Below are positions 36,916-48,620 of a stretch of DNA of 64,000 nt, piece by piece (position 1 is the stretch's first letter; each line of letters begins with the position of its first letter). The notes beneath the pieces were generated by a model. The model was not told the origin of the DNA. It did not search any database and saw nothing but the letters and a program-made list of their open reading frames with translations. The DNA is from Fasciolopsis buskii. Its lineage: Eukaryota > Platyhelminthes > Trematoda > Plagiorchiida > Fasciolidae. The stretch lies in contig LUCM01009962.1 of NCBI GenBank assembly GCA_008360955.1, positions 85,094 to 149,093 of the forward strand, in the 5' to 3' direction. Both the position numbers and the translations under genes were made by a program.

Positions 36916-39900
36916 AGTAAATTGTGACGCACGCTCAGTAGTGCCATCGAAATTTAGCTTTGTACAGGATTTAATCATTCACTAGACCAAAAACGTCTTG
37001 GAACGGCAGACATATTTCGTTTCTTCTATAAAATAACTACTTAGGTTTAACCGACTTGGAGTGGTGATCGGCTAAATAGGTGATCGTGTGATGTGTTCCT
37101 CACACTTATTTGTTTTGCGATGGAATAAGGAGAGTATCAAACAAGTGACACGATAACTTTTGTTGGATTCGGTTAAGTTCAAATAAGTAACTTTGAAAGG
37201 ATCTGGCAATGGAAATTGAGATTCTTATAAAGTTGAGAGCGGTTCATCAATGCGAGTGACAGAAACAGAATATGTGGACAATGAAAAAGGTTGAATGCCG
37301 TGAATTATTCACTTCTCCGTACTTTCATCAAAACCAAATTGCACAAACAAATGTTAGGCAGTTTTTCTACACAGCGACGCATCATTTCCTGCCTCGACGA
37401 ACCAGCTGCCAAATTCAGAATGCAGCGGCCATGAAGAATTAGGACTCAGGGCATTTGCAGTTAAGCGATACCTCATTATCTAGTTGAATCATTTGATCCT
37501 ATGGAACTTGGGCCCAATAAAATGGAACAAATTTTCTTTTCCACCTGACTAGTTAATCAATATCATCCTTTAGAGTAAGCAATTTTTGTAAGGATGCTGA
37601 TTCTTGGACGTTTTGATTGTAAGAATGAATACGACTTAGTTAGAAATCATCCTTCTGGTGAATCGTGTGCTGCGGAGTAAAAAAGCATAGATTTCCTTAT
37701 TGTGCTGACACTGAGAGGTTTTTTTCTCGGTGACAAATAGACTGCTGGGATGGGCAACGTCTTAGCCCTGTTATGCTTTTTATGTTTGCGCCATCCAAGT
37801 TTTACCATAAGCAAAATCCGGTTATTCTCTTCGGATATGACTCGGAACTGACAGCGGATGAACAAAGTCAAATTTATTTATATAGATATGCAACATGATT
37901 GACTGACCACCATTAGCAATTATCACTGACATTTCTTCTTGGGGCTGGGTTAAATGATGGAGAGGACAGGTGTCGTATGTGTGGTCGAATTTCGAAGTTA
38001 TGCGTGCAAGATTTTACATTACATTCAACTTCTCTGGTACAAGTGAACACTTATCATCGTCCCCATACAGGATAAGATGTCTATAGACGCAACCAAATGC
38101 CAAATATTTTAGGACGTACCAGGCTTGCTTTGTGTTCAGACAACAACTTTCCATTGTCGTTTGCTTTTTCAACTCTGTTACTTATAAATCAGTCGCTGAC
38201 TACAACTTTGTTATTCCAAATGGCTAAAGAGTTCGCAATTAAATAGGCGAAGATGCAATGCAGGCTAGACTGATCTGGAAATCTCTGTTGATATAGTGAA
38301 GGATATCAAAACCTTATTCAGATACTTTTAACAAATGGAAACTGTCGACCATTCGTGGTCAAATTGCTTGGATTATAATCTGTCGGACTGAATGCATATA
38401 CAATGGTGAAAAATTTAAGATTCATGCGGAAGTAAGTTTGCCGTGGTTGAGAAACTACATTAATAGCAAATAAAAGGTACCTTTCATTGGGAGGCAAACG
38501 CAAGTGACAGCAAGTTTAACTGTCGCGAAACTATTCTAAAATCCAGCCTAGTACTGTCAGAATAGCTGTAATGAAATTACTAATGAGCCTTTAATTCTCT
38601 AATTTGTATGGCAACAAATTTGTAAGAACTCTAGAAATAGAAGTGAACAACACTTTTCACTGGTGATAGTTAAACAAGAAAATAAAACACATTTCCATTG
38701 GTTTCCATTACACACGACAGTCAACAACGTACTGACACAAGCATTTCCATTAAACTAAATGCATCTCAACTCTTTTGATCTTAATATAAATTTCAAAGAG
38801 GGCCACCTATTTCAGTACAAAAACAAGTGTATGATTTTATGAATTGTACTCATTTTCTGATTTCATGTATGCCGACTGCTTCACTGATTCTAATAGATCA
38901 ACAGAAAATTTTGACAAGACAATTCGAGCAGCATCGCACTACCTCATTCTTATTTGTCTATCATTCCCGTGTTAATACCTCGAACACCAGAAGCAAAACT
39001 GCGAAACACTCAAACTCAAGTTGGAGGAATGCGAAGTTCACACAGGCATTCTCGTCGACCTAGTCAATAGGGAAAAACACAACACGTCTGAACTGATATA
39101 AAACATCATTTGTGCTATTGGCTTTTCGTACTTGTCTTCGTTAAAATGTTCGCTACTGTTGACTGCTTCCTCGTGATATGTTATTAGCCAAATTGATCTC
39201 GTAACAAAATTTATTGCTCTCTTGTGTGTCTTTCAAGCTTTCCTCTCGACAGTTAATTTTCAAGATGAGCAAATTGATAGACAACCCGCATACACTGACG
39301 CGGACACACACGTCTACACAAACAACAGACTAAACAAATTAGTTTTTAGATAGAATCTGTCTCCTATCCATTTTGCACACAAACAGCTTTTTTTCTCACC
39401 ATCGATGAGCATTAGTTTCGCAGATCGGGAACAATATGCCGGAGAATTTGAGCATCATTTTTGGACGGCAAGGTTAAAATTTGTTATTCTCCTATGAGCA
39501 TGAAGATAATTGACGGAAGGCGGTTAAGGGAACTAAGTGACTTACAACGCTGAATTGGCCAACAACATGTCGAGTGAAAGACAATTGAATTTTGGGCTGA
39601 TATTGTTCATTGCTCTGGCTTTCAAAGTGAATCTTATTCAATAAAGCAGCCCTAGAAATGATCAACCTCCGTGATGTCCTGAAAGCCTACAATCGGATTG
39701 TCTCTACTTGTATATTGAAAACATGTTTTTGTTTGTTGCATAAATTAAACTCTTATTCATTTCCTCTGCCATCCCAGGTTCTTGCTTCCCACATGGTGTA
39801 TCCATCCGTTTGTCCCAATGAATACTATCCATCAATCTATTAGCTGAGGTGTCGGCAACCAAAATCACCATGCACCGTCTCTGATTCATCGTTATTCACA

Positions 39901-40719
39901 TGCATGATCATGCTGTTATCCGTGACGGTCAGCGGAAAGATGACCATCAATTATTGCCCTGATTGGTTCCACATATGTAACAATGAAGCCATTTAACACC
40001 CATCAAAATAATCTACGTGTAGAACTATGAGACTGCATAAAGCAGAGCATGCCCTAGTCAATGGAAAAAAGGTGACCACAACTCTTCCGCCAGCCGGTTG
40101 GCGACTTGAGCAAAATGCAAGCAAGAAGACCTACTGACACTTTTAGCATCCTATCTCGTGTTCTCTGCTCATGAGCTTTTTAGTTTTCCGGTTCCAGTGA
40201 AGTACTTTCAGCAAAGGAGTTAATGTAGACTACGAGCCGTCGGTTGGAAAATTCACCAGTGATGAAATACATTGTCGTGCACCACGATGTTTAGAACTTG
40301 ACCGCCATAAGTACTCGGAGGTAAGCAGTCCACCGGAACAATAAAGTTCAAAAATTTATTCATCCATTATTAGTTGTTCTCATCAGCCAGATTGAAATAT
40401 TTTGACCTGAGTGCTTCAAACACAAAAATGAAGTATATGAACTTGAAAAATGAATCATGAAATTAACGGTTTGTTCATCGTAATCCTCAAGCTAATGATA
40501 GAATCTCCATAAACTTGCGACTTTCACTTTTGAAAGCTAACAGCTAATCATATTCTGCTAACACTTATTTCTTCAAGCTGCTAAATCTGATACCAAAAAT
40601 CAGCCGTTCGAAGAATCCTCCTGGCACAGCCAGCAGAAATGTGGTATTCTTGATTTATTTTGAGTCAACACAAACAGCTTTAAATCAACGAATTTCTGGT
40701 TATCAGACAGAAGCTACAC
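36916..40719. other. Intron sequence, nothing recognised
   Basis: Rest of the 7.7 kb intron between exons at 40720 and 33044. No retroelement protein, SINE box B or simple repeat of note. ORFs at 37647-37871, 38318-38503, 38827-39063 and 39658-39843 are short and unrecognised. Confidence 0.5.
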
Positions 40720-40890
40720 CCCTGGGCAATCGCGGACGCGGCTCTTGAACACGAATAAAGTGAACATCCGCAATTTCGCAACTGGCATTCCAATAAAAGC
40801 AATTCTCCCGGTTTTGGCTGAGGGGTTGTCCTCATCCACCTGATCAGGACATAAGGAACGCTTCGTGTAACATCTGGCTCCTCGTAGCTT
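40720..40890 (-). CDS. Probable TMEM132-family exon
   Basis: Block of 171 bases on the minus strand with a strong acceptor (cgtctgagctatcttcag) and a moderate donor (CCAGGG then gtgtag), entry and exit phase 2. The phase-matching frame is open and encodes 56 full codons, including VPYVLIRWMRTTPQPKPGE and LLLLECQLRN. TMEM132 proteins have at this point a block of the form [20 protein letters not shown], and PKPGELLLLECQL fits that pattern. A competing frame (40935-40714) is also open, but begins before the splice acceptor and does not fit the neighbouring phases. A shorter donor (ATCAG then gtggat) in the same phase is possible. The exon follows 41822 after a 0.9 kb intron. Confidence 0.5.
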
Positions 40891-41821
40891 CTGAAGATAG
40901 CTCAGACGTGTAATAAGAATGTCCCTGCATTTCATCCTTACGTACCGTTTATTTTCATTGGAAAATCTCCGTTGGCCAAAATCAGAGCGTTTACGGTGTG
41001 TCGTTAGTATACTGATTGCGTGAAACTGAATGTCTACTTAAGTAACTCATATTTAAGAATCATGTCCAAGTTTGTTCAACGATAGAGGATTTTTCTATTT
41101 TGCAGACTTTTTCTAATTTGCTTCCGATTCGTGAAGTTTACCTTGGGATGAACAATACGGACACCTAAGTAAGTTCATCACTCCTTGAACTTGTTATTAT
41201 TCATGGAGATTTGTTAATAACATCGGACTGTTTATTGAGTAATTTGTCGCAGATCCACTAGGTGTCAGCCTTGAAGCTGCTTAGTTTTCGCTTGATTCAC
41301 GTCGTACTGAGGAAGCCTTTAAGGTTAAGGGAAAATGGCGTGATCGATTGTGCTCACCTTGAATGCGCCCGTTTGGCTAATTGACGTAATGTCTATCCCC
41401 ACTGTGGTCAGTGTGTGAAGCTTACCATCACAGGCTACTTTCTTCTCGGATGACGTTCTGTTTACTATTACTGCACAATTGCCATAGGGATGTTTGTATT
41501 CTGATCAGCAGAATCACAAAATCACCATCATTGTTCAAATAACCGTTATCTAAAACATCACCACTGGAATAGCTATTGGCATAGCCATTTGCAACATTCT
41601 CACCTCAATCATTGTAAACACTAAAAGCATTACAATCGATTATAAAATATTTCGTTAGTTCTGGAGAATCAAAATGAAAACAGCACCAAGTCACTACTTA
41701 ACGCAGAACTGTCAAAACCTTGCCAATGCAGTTTATTTATTTTTACATTCCAAATCGTCTGCTGTCTGTGGTGTACTGGAGTGATTTAGAAGTACTGAGC
41801 ATACCATAAGAAAATACTCAC
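40891..41821. other. Short intron, nothing recognised
   Basis: Proposed intron of 931 bases between two TMEM132 exons, with gtgagt donor and ttcag acceptor on the minus strand. No other content seen. Confidence 0.5.
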
Positions 41822-42118
41822 GCGTGTTTAGTTGCATATAATGTTCGAGCCAAGTCTTCACGGAATCGAGCCACAATTTCTGTGACATTTCTTTTCGGGC
41901 TCAGAATTGTTCGATGAAAGACGTCCCATACATTGTTCAGTCCAGACCTGTTTTCACCGACTCCGGATGTCCCAGCGGCCGCGGTCCCACTGTTCTCATC
42001 GGAGTTCAGCGTGTCGGACGTCGTTTCCATTTCCATGGGTCCATGTTTCGTGGAACGCATGCCACCAGGCCAGATAACACGAACGAATTCCACGTAGCTG
42101 TTGGAAGGAATTTCACAC
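41822..42118 (-). CDS. Probable TMEM132-family exon
   Basis: Block of 297 bases on the minus strand, entry and exit phase 2, with acceptor gaaactgggttgcag and strong donor CACGC followed by gtgagt. It encodes about 98 residues beginning CEIPSNSYVEFVRVIWPGG, then a Ser/Thr/Gly-rich linker (TTSDTLNSDENSGTAAAG) and a segment ending FREDLARTLYATKH. In TMEM132 proteins the region before the cohesin-like domain contains PVELYYTVHPGGE and then a variable acidic stretch, which the start of this exon resembles. The ORF continues upstream of the acceptor to about 42228, so an earlier acceptor cannot be excluded. Coding character and donor are convincing; family membership is supported mainly by position and phase. 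Confidence 0.5.
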
Positions 42119-43013
42119 CTGCAACCCAGTTTCGCAGCGATAGGGAAGGCAATGGATCCGTCAGTTTTAATATTAGACCAGGGTAATTCTTTAAGACCAA
42201 AAACAAAATCCAACTTTTCCCTTTTCATGACACCTTAAAGTGCTCCTTAGAAAGTGAGTCTCAATATTTTAAGGATTCTGACCCACCGCAGCTGTCCAAG
42301 GGTCCGAGAAATTATGGTCATACGGATAGTAAGATGCATATATTTGTAACTACTTTTGTTGCCTTGGGTCAAAATGTAACAATGCGTTGTTCTCAGAACC
42401 GTTTAGGTTGACACCTGAAAGTCATCTACAGCTTCGTGCGTACGTGGGTTTTACCATCTTTGCTACGATCCCTTATAAAGACACAATCAGACAGGCACGT
42501 ACACAATACTACCTGCAACGACACTCAGATTGGTACTTCGACTTACGGCAACTGCGTTTTTCTATGAACTAACAAGTGTTCAGCGATTTCAGTCCACACG
42601 GGCATTGAGTTAGAAAATTGATAAAGTGAATGACTCTTCACACTGAAATCTATTCATCATTTCTGTACTAAGGCAATACCGAAGTTCCTTTCCATCCTAC
42701 TTAGTTGTGGAAGGGGGTTGCAGATAGACCGATCTGTTCAAATACTAGCTCCCAGTATTTTTATCACAAAATTTCCTAAACAAGAAGTAACTCTATTTCA
42801 ATAAGACATTAAAGATAGCCCGACTGACAACTCCGCAGATAAACTCATACAAGTTATAATTAATATGTACAAGCATTGTAAGACAAGATTTTCCGGAGAT
42901 CAAACAGCAAATTTGGCGGTTACTGTTCCCGTCAATTATGTGCAATAGACACCGTTATCCTACATCATTCCTAGTTTTATTCACTTCTCTTTGGGTTAGC
43001 GCTGGAATCTTAC
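42119..43013. other. Upstream intron, nothing firm
   Basis: No recognised repeat or gene. A plus-strand ORF at 42387-42572 follows an acceptor-like ttgttctcag but has no further support. Confidence 0.4.
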
Positions 43014-43187
43014 TTGAATCCTGATTAGTATGCTAATGCAATCAGCCCATTTTAGAATCGCTCCAGGCTTCACCGAAGGTTCCTCTTCGGCTAGACAAAA
43101 GAGACCTTCAGAAGAACGATGTGTAGTGAATCCTATGGTTGGCTTTGACTGAAAGACGAATAGCTTCCGATTAACTCCACTGAGGTT
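43014..43187 (-). other. Candidate TMEM132 N-terminal exon
   Basis: Open block of 174 bases on the minus strand bounded by acceptor gcaaatttcag and a strong donor (ATTCAA then gtaaga). It encodes 58 codons, including KLFVFQSKPTIGFTTHR and SSEGLFCLAEEEPSVKPG. TMEM132 N-terminal regions have CLRVFAF..TREVRGSC followed by GLCVAELE, a similar pattern, and the block lies just upstream of the exon at 42118 on the same strand. However, its exit phase is 0 whereas that exon needs 2. Either a small exon is missing or the match is chance. Confidence 0.33.
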
Positions 43188-46100
43188 CTGAAATTTGCTA
43201 ACCATTCGTGCCCATTCGACATGACCCACTTGAGATTCCAGGAATATGTACTGACTGGTGGTTACCATAATTCATGAAATGTTAAAAATGGTTGCATAAA
43301 GTATAAATGCCAGTGAGCATCACATTTTAAAGTAAGTGAGGTGTTAACTATACAGAAAACAAGAGCATAAAAATGAGACATACGTACTAAACTGATTTCT
43401 TAACCAAACCAAAAAATGTCTGGAATGAGGATATTTGCAGGTTTGTCTTCAGTGATCGACCCTATGTTGTTTGTTCAAGAATGGATTTGCTTTAGTACAT
43501 ACTTTGTTTTCGTCGTCGCATTTTCAAGAAATTAACTTTGTTCAGAACAGTCAAATCTACGTGCTACGCATAGCCATCAGCAAACTCATAGGGCTGTGCA
43601 TTCACGAGTTTTTGTGACTCGCGTAAAAACCTTTGCGGAGCCAATATCGCCCATCAATTGGTTCGAAGTTGAAAAAATGCAACAAGTTGGCACATTAAAA
43701 CAAGAACAAAATCCTATCAAGGTAAATTTGGGATTTAATAGAGCCAGCAAAATTTGCACTCATTCCAAATTGCGTGGTCAAAAGGCATCATCGAAATAAC
43801 TGAGTTTGGGAGCATCGCGAAACCTGGGGCACTTATGCGATTCAATGAATTGTATTTGGTAAAAACAAATTCATCCGCCTGATTCCCGCCGTGAACATTT
43901 TTTACACCTTGTCCACGCATTTCACCACCCATTAGGCAAAATTTTATCATAAGCCCCCTAAAATGCTGCCTTTAAAGACTTAGATTCGGTTAGAACCTGT
44001 TTCAATTTTTGGGACTTTATAAATGTATAAATTTAAAAAATGAGTAAATAAAGAATTTTAGCTTAGGAATCGAGAAATTTGGAAATCCAAAAGATGGAAT
44101 GTTCTACGTGAACCATAAAATGTGACAGAAAGAGAAAAGATAAATTATTCGTGATGTTTTATTAAATTCGCTGGGAAGTTCAAACTGTAGGAACTAGAAA
44201 TTTAGGCTAAAGCGCAACAAGGGATCTCCCCAAGGAGAGAGCAATTTTCCCCTAGCTCCAAAATGGGTAAAAATTTCGTTCCGTTTGGCTTTTCCCACGT
44301 CTTTGTACGAGGTTGTCTAAAATACCGGAAAATTTGACAGTGCTGGATAATCGGATTAATTTGAACTGCCCTATCTCAATGATCTCAAAAAAGCCACCAT
44401 TTCTGTCACTGTCGTCTGCTTGCGATGCTAATTGCTTATGTTGATTGTTTGGAATATTCTGCATCCAGATAGTGACATCAGCATGACTCCAGGTATACGT
44501 ACTTCCAGTCACCAATGAACGTATTTGTAATTATGTTTATTGGAACAAATATCAGCCAATCCTTTTATTTAAAGAATTTAACTCGTTGCATGAATAAATC
44601 TGATAAATTACCCGATAGAAAAACTCTAATGATCATTTGCGTGCAATATCCCCAGGGCTTCTATAGAATGGCAGTTTCCAATATAACACTAAGGCATTAT
44701 ATTAATATAAAGTTTCACTGTAGTTCTCGTCATTCTAATGGGAACCCGCATTATTTGCATCAAGCACATATCATATTTCGCTACATCGTGTTTGAAGAAT
44801 AAATGTTACTTGAAGTTGCATTTTTAGAATGTAACAGAAATATCTTCACTCGCTACCGGGTTTAGCGTTTGCTTTAGTAAAAAGTCACTGACTCCTCGCA
44901 CGTTGAAAACTAGCACCACTGAATCAACGGTAAACCAAAAGGAATACATACCTAACGACTAAAAGATTCATTGTGGATAGTTACCACACCAGACAATCAG
45001 ACTGACGGACAAGTGTTGCACTGATGAATTCTTCATACTGTTACGTGGAAATAGTTTGAACTCTTTTATTTAAGGTCACCTCCATCTAATGCTTCAGTTG
45101 TGGAGAAATCACAGAAATAAGCACCCCGTAGTTTAATATCTTCGGGACATACATGAGTCCTCACATGCACCTTGTTTGTTCACTCATCTGAAAACGTGTC
45201 CAGGTTGGGCACTACGTACTGTACTTTACTCAGGATGTATGCGGCAAACTTTTCGTGCTACTTCATGAAGACACCGTGCGACAGAACCAGAAAGTGTCAG
45301 GTACTGGTAAGATAAAACTGATTTATCCAACCGGACTTTGTGTGGCAACTACCTTTGATCACCGTGTGTGATAGCTTTTACCCAAACGGTATATTTTTGA
45401 CTGAGACGACATATCGATTTTGATTCTTTACATGGTGCCACGTTTCAAATGATCTTTGTCATCATTTTGATGGTCAAGTTTGGAATTTGATCGCCAAAAT
45501 TTTCCCGTCAGCAGACGAGACAACTTCGTTAGGAATATCATGCTTCACATCCGAAAGTTAACGGTTAACAAAGGAAACTGCTCTTAAATTGAAGCCATTA
45601 ATATACAAGTATCTTCGAAAATTGGTATTATGCTGTCCATCAAACGTTATTTCTCATGACTTTGAATAACTGTTTCTAACTTGGATGATGACGTTTGTAA
45701 CCATAGATAGCTAAGAAGGCGATTTCGTGGCACTTTCGGCACCAAACCTGATCATTATTCACACCCACTATGACTGAGAAGGAATGCGACGTGATCATGA
45801 CAGTTTCATAGAAAAACGAAGTTGACCTTATGCTTCCCATCGGTGTCTCATTCAACAGGAGAATAAGCAAACTGTTGTACTGGCGGATATTTGAAAATCC
45901 AGCAATGAAAGGCATAATTTCACTAACAGCTGAATTCGGAGAACTTCTCTAGAGGAATCCATTTGAGCCCGTGTGCCAATTTCTATACACTGTTTTGCAG
46001 TGATGCAGAAGATATTTGACTTTTTCGCGGTCCAAATAATGAGCCCTCGAACGTTACTAGTGAGTCGTATGTCATGCAAAATCCATTAATTGTTTTCGAC

Positions 46101-48537
46101 CAAAAACCCAGATTTCTTCGACTTTAAAAAAGAAAATAGCTTTTAAATGACGCAACTTTTTCGTAAAAGATATGGCTACATGCACCTGCAAAGACAAGAC
46201 AGATATATTAGAATCCTATGGTAGGCATTGTGCCACCTATGAATTTACATTGAAGAAACTCCAAGGAGTGTTATTTTCTTGTTGCCAAAATAATATTCAA
46301 GCATTCTATGCCAACCAGATCACCAGGTCACATTGTCTCAAGAGCTAGTATTTTTCGCTTAATCTGTTTTATTGCACTTTTGGCTGCGAATCATCTATTT
46401 AAATTGGTTCGCGAATTATTTGCCATTTAACTTGTTTTACTGATGGCAGAAATTTTCGTTCGTAATGCTCAATCTAGTATTTTTTTTCATCCCTCACTCA
46501 TTAGCATACGGTGACGCCTCATTTGACTCATCCGCCCGGTTAACTTCGGCGCTACCTTCGGATAGCAATGTGTCGCATTCGGATGCGAAAGTGTTATTGT
46601 CATGGGAGATGGTTTTATTAGTTACTTTCAACAACGGATAGTTATTTTGACTCGGCGCTTACGAATCGACCTGAACAATGAAGATATCTAACGGAAAATC
46701 ACCACATTCTGACCTTCCGAACGATAACTGAGCACTACAGAGGATGATTTATTGATCCAGGTGATCTATTTCCATTGTTCAATCTCCAATTTCTATCCAT
46801 GTCGCCTGAAAACAGCACCCTCGATGACTTTCAGCGTGTTAATAACCATATGTGTCTTTTGATTCACGATAAGTTATCGGTCCAGCGAGTTAACCAAGCC
46901 CCAGTTTACCAGAGTTTTATATAAACGTCTGATTTCCCAAGACCGTCAAAGTACCGTGTATTTCCTGGATTTGCACATAGGTTTGCCGCAAAGCAAACCT
47001 TATCACGTTTCATTTTGTTAGACGAGCTGAAATATTCATGTCAACTAATAATGCTAAGGGCATCTTCTGAACGTTTCAGCTATTATCCTGGTGATTTAAG
47101 ACTACTGGGTTACATGACTTTGCCAACTCTTCGCCATTACCGGATAGATCTACGCAGTCAGAAGTAGCGCTTCCGAATGAAGAGGATCCCTTTCGTGCTG
47201 TTGACATATGCGCGATAAATATCGCTAAACAATTCTTCTGGACTTAGTGCGTGGCCAGTATGAATCCCATGGGTTAGGATCACTCTAGTTATCAACTTGC
47301 TAATCCTCCCTGGCCAGCCATGTCTATCAGTGTCCTTGAACTCGATCGGCTAGGTAAATGGTTTTTCTCTTGCAACACACTACTCCAATGAGGCACAGAT
47401 GCGACTTACAACAAAATAAATTTAAAGTGCCAGGAAGCTTGTCTTTCAGTTTCGGTTATATGTGCTAAGTGATGTCAGCAGTTTCGCTGCGCAGAAAACG
47501 CTACGTAGAAAAAAGTCCGCTAACGAAAACTTTTGAGATTACCTTGAATAAAAAGGAGAAAAACCACCCATCGCCAAGTATACTGATGAACAAGGACTAA
47601 ACGTGTTAAAAGGTATCCCCTCATTCAATCAGTGGAGCAATGACTGTTCCTTACGATGTTCTTTGATATAAGACTCGCAAAATCACAGGGGAATGATCTC
47701 TGTTCTCTCTGACATACGAAGTCATTTCATAACCAAAATTTTATTAATAAAATTTAAATAAATTGCAATTATATTGTTGCTTTGCTCACACGAGGCTATT
47801 AATTTGGCTTAAGTCAATAAATAGGATTCATGTCACGTAGGTATAATTACGCACATATATACATGCATACGTATGCATGTATTTATTTATTTTACCCTGT
47901 GTTGTTTTCTCGTCTTTACAATCGGTGCCAAAAATCAAGGACGTATTGATCTCATTTTAAATAGCAATCAAATTTTGACAGTTTGAACTTTATTAAAGAG
48001 AACTTGTAAAATTTTGCTCGAGAATATTTTGTTTTTATTTTGCCTTGTCCACTCCAGAGACGAAGAAAAGCACACAAATTTGATCGTTGCAGATTTCACT
48101 GCAGGAACAAACACCTATTTACTTATTTTTGCCTACCTATTGATCGACTTGGTGGTTTTCATTTGTGATTTTCCCTAGGGATTAACCGTAGTACTGGACA
48201 AGGCTATTATCGATAAGGTTGGACTTACGTGCACCATGAATATCGTGTTATTCGGTGAAACCACGAATGATCTGAACTCGGCAAAGTATGTACTGACAAA
48301 ATTCGGTGCATTTAAGTGTTCGCTCTATTTCCATAATAACGCTAGAAATAATCTTGTGTAATATTTGGTCGACCGAATGTTCATATTCTGTAGTTTGTGT
48401 TCTAGCCTTCGCTTCATTTTAGCTGTCTAGAGAAATGTCATCTTTAGTAGGCGCCGTTTACTGTGCGCTAACTGACTGTTTTTGCAAAGATTTTAGAGCT
48501 AGGAGCTACATCACGTGAAGAATTGCATTTGAGGACT
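43188..48537. other. No recognisable gene
   Basis: Over 5 kb with no retroelement protein or RNA gene that I can identify. Minus-strand ORFs at 43735-43950, 44252-44515 and 45676-46079 and plus-strand ORFs at 43596-43799 and 44515-44802 lack motifs. The region 46500-47350 is less AT-rich and may hold an old element I cannot name. A perfect palindrome at 47859-47882 is listed separately. Confidence 0.45.
47859..47882. repeat. 24-bp perfect palindrome in alternating Pu/Py tract
   Basis: The 24 bases centred between 47870 and 47871 are identical to their reverse complement, with the 20-base core acatgcatacgtatgcatgt. The whole stretch 47851-47882 alternates purine and pyrimidine, a pattern prone to Z-DNA or cruciform formation. 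No gene is adjacent. Confidence 0.9.
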
Positions 48538-48620
48538 AGCCCCGATGGCCCAACAGATAAGGCATTCAAATCAAATTCTTCTGTCTTGGTTTCTTTCGGG
48601 TTAGAGTTCGGTGGGTGTGT
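48538..48620 (+). mobile_element. tRNA-derived SINE relic
   Basis: The plus strand reads CCCCGATGGCCCAACAGAT then AAGGCATTC, close to the 5' half of an arginine tRNA (GGCCCCGTGGCCTAATGGATAAGGC) with box A intact. A degraded box B follows (GGGTTAGAGTTCGGTGG, about 48598-48614), where GGTTCGAATCC would be expected. Spacing is right for a tRNA-like head. The anticodon arm is not paired properly, so it is not a working tRNA. The body and 3' end are unclear. It differs in sequence from the SINE at 22100-22436 and so is a second family. Confidence 0.6.

Noticed and set aside
40714..40935. Minus-strand 73-codon ORF in the frame KLRGARCYTKRSLCP
   Set aside because: It begins upstream of the splice acceptor and its phase does not fit the neighbouring exons; the alternative frame carries the TMEM132-like PKPGELLLLECQL.
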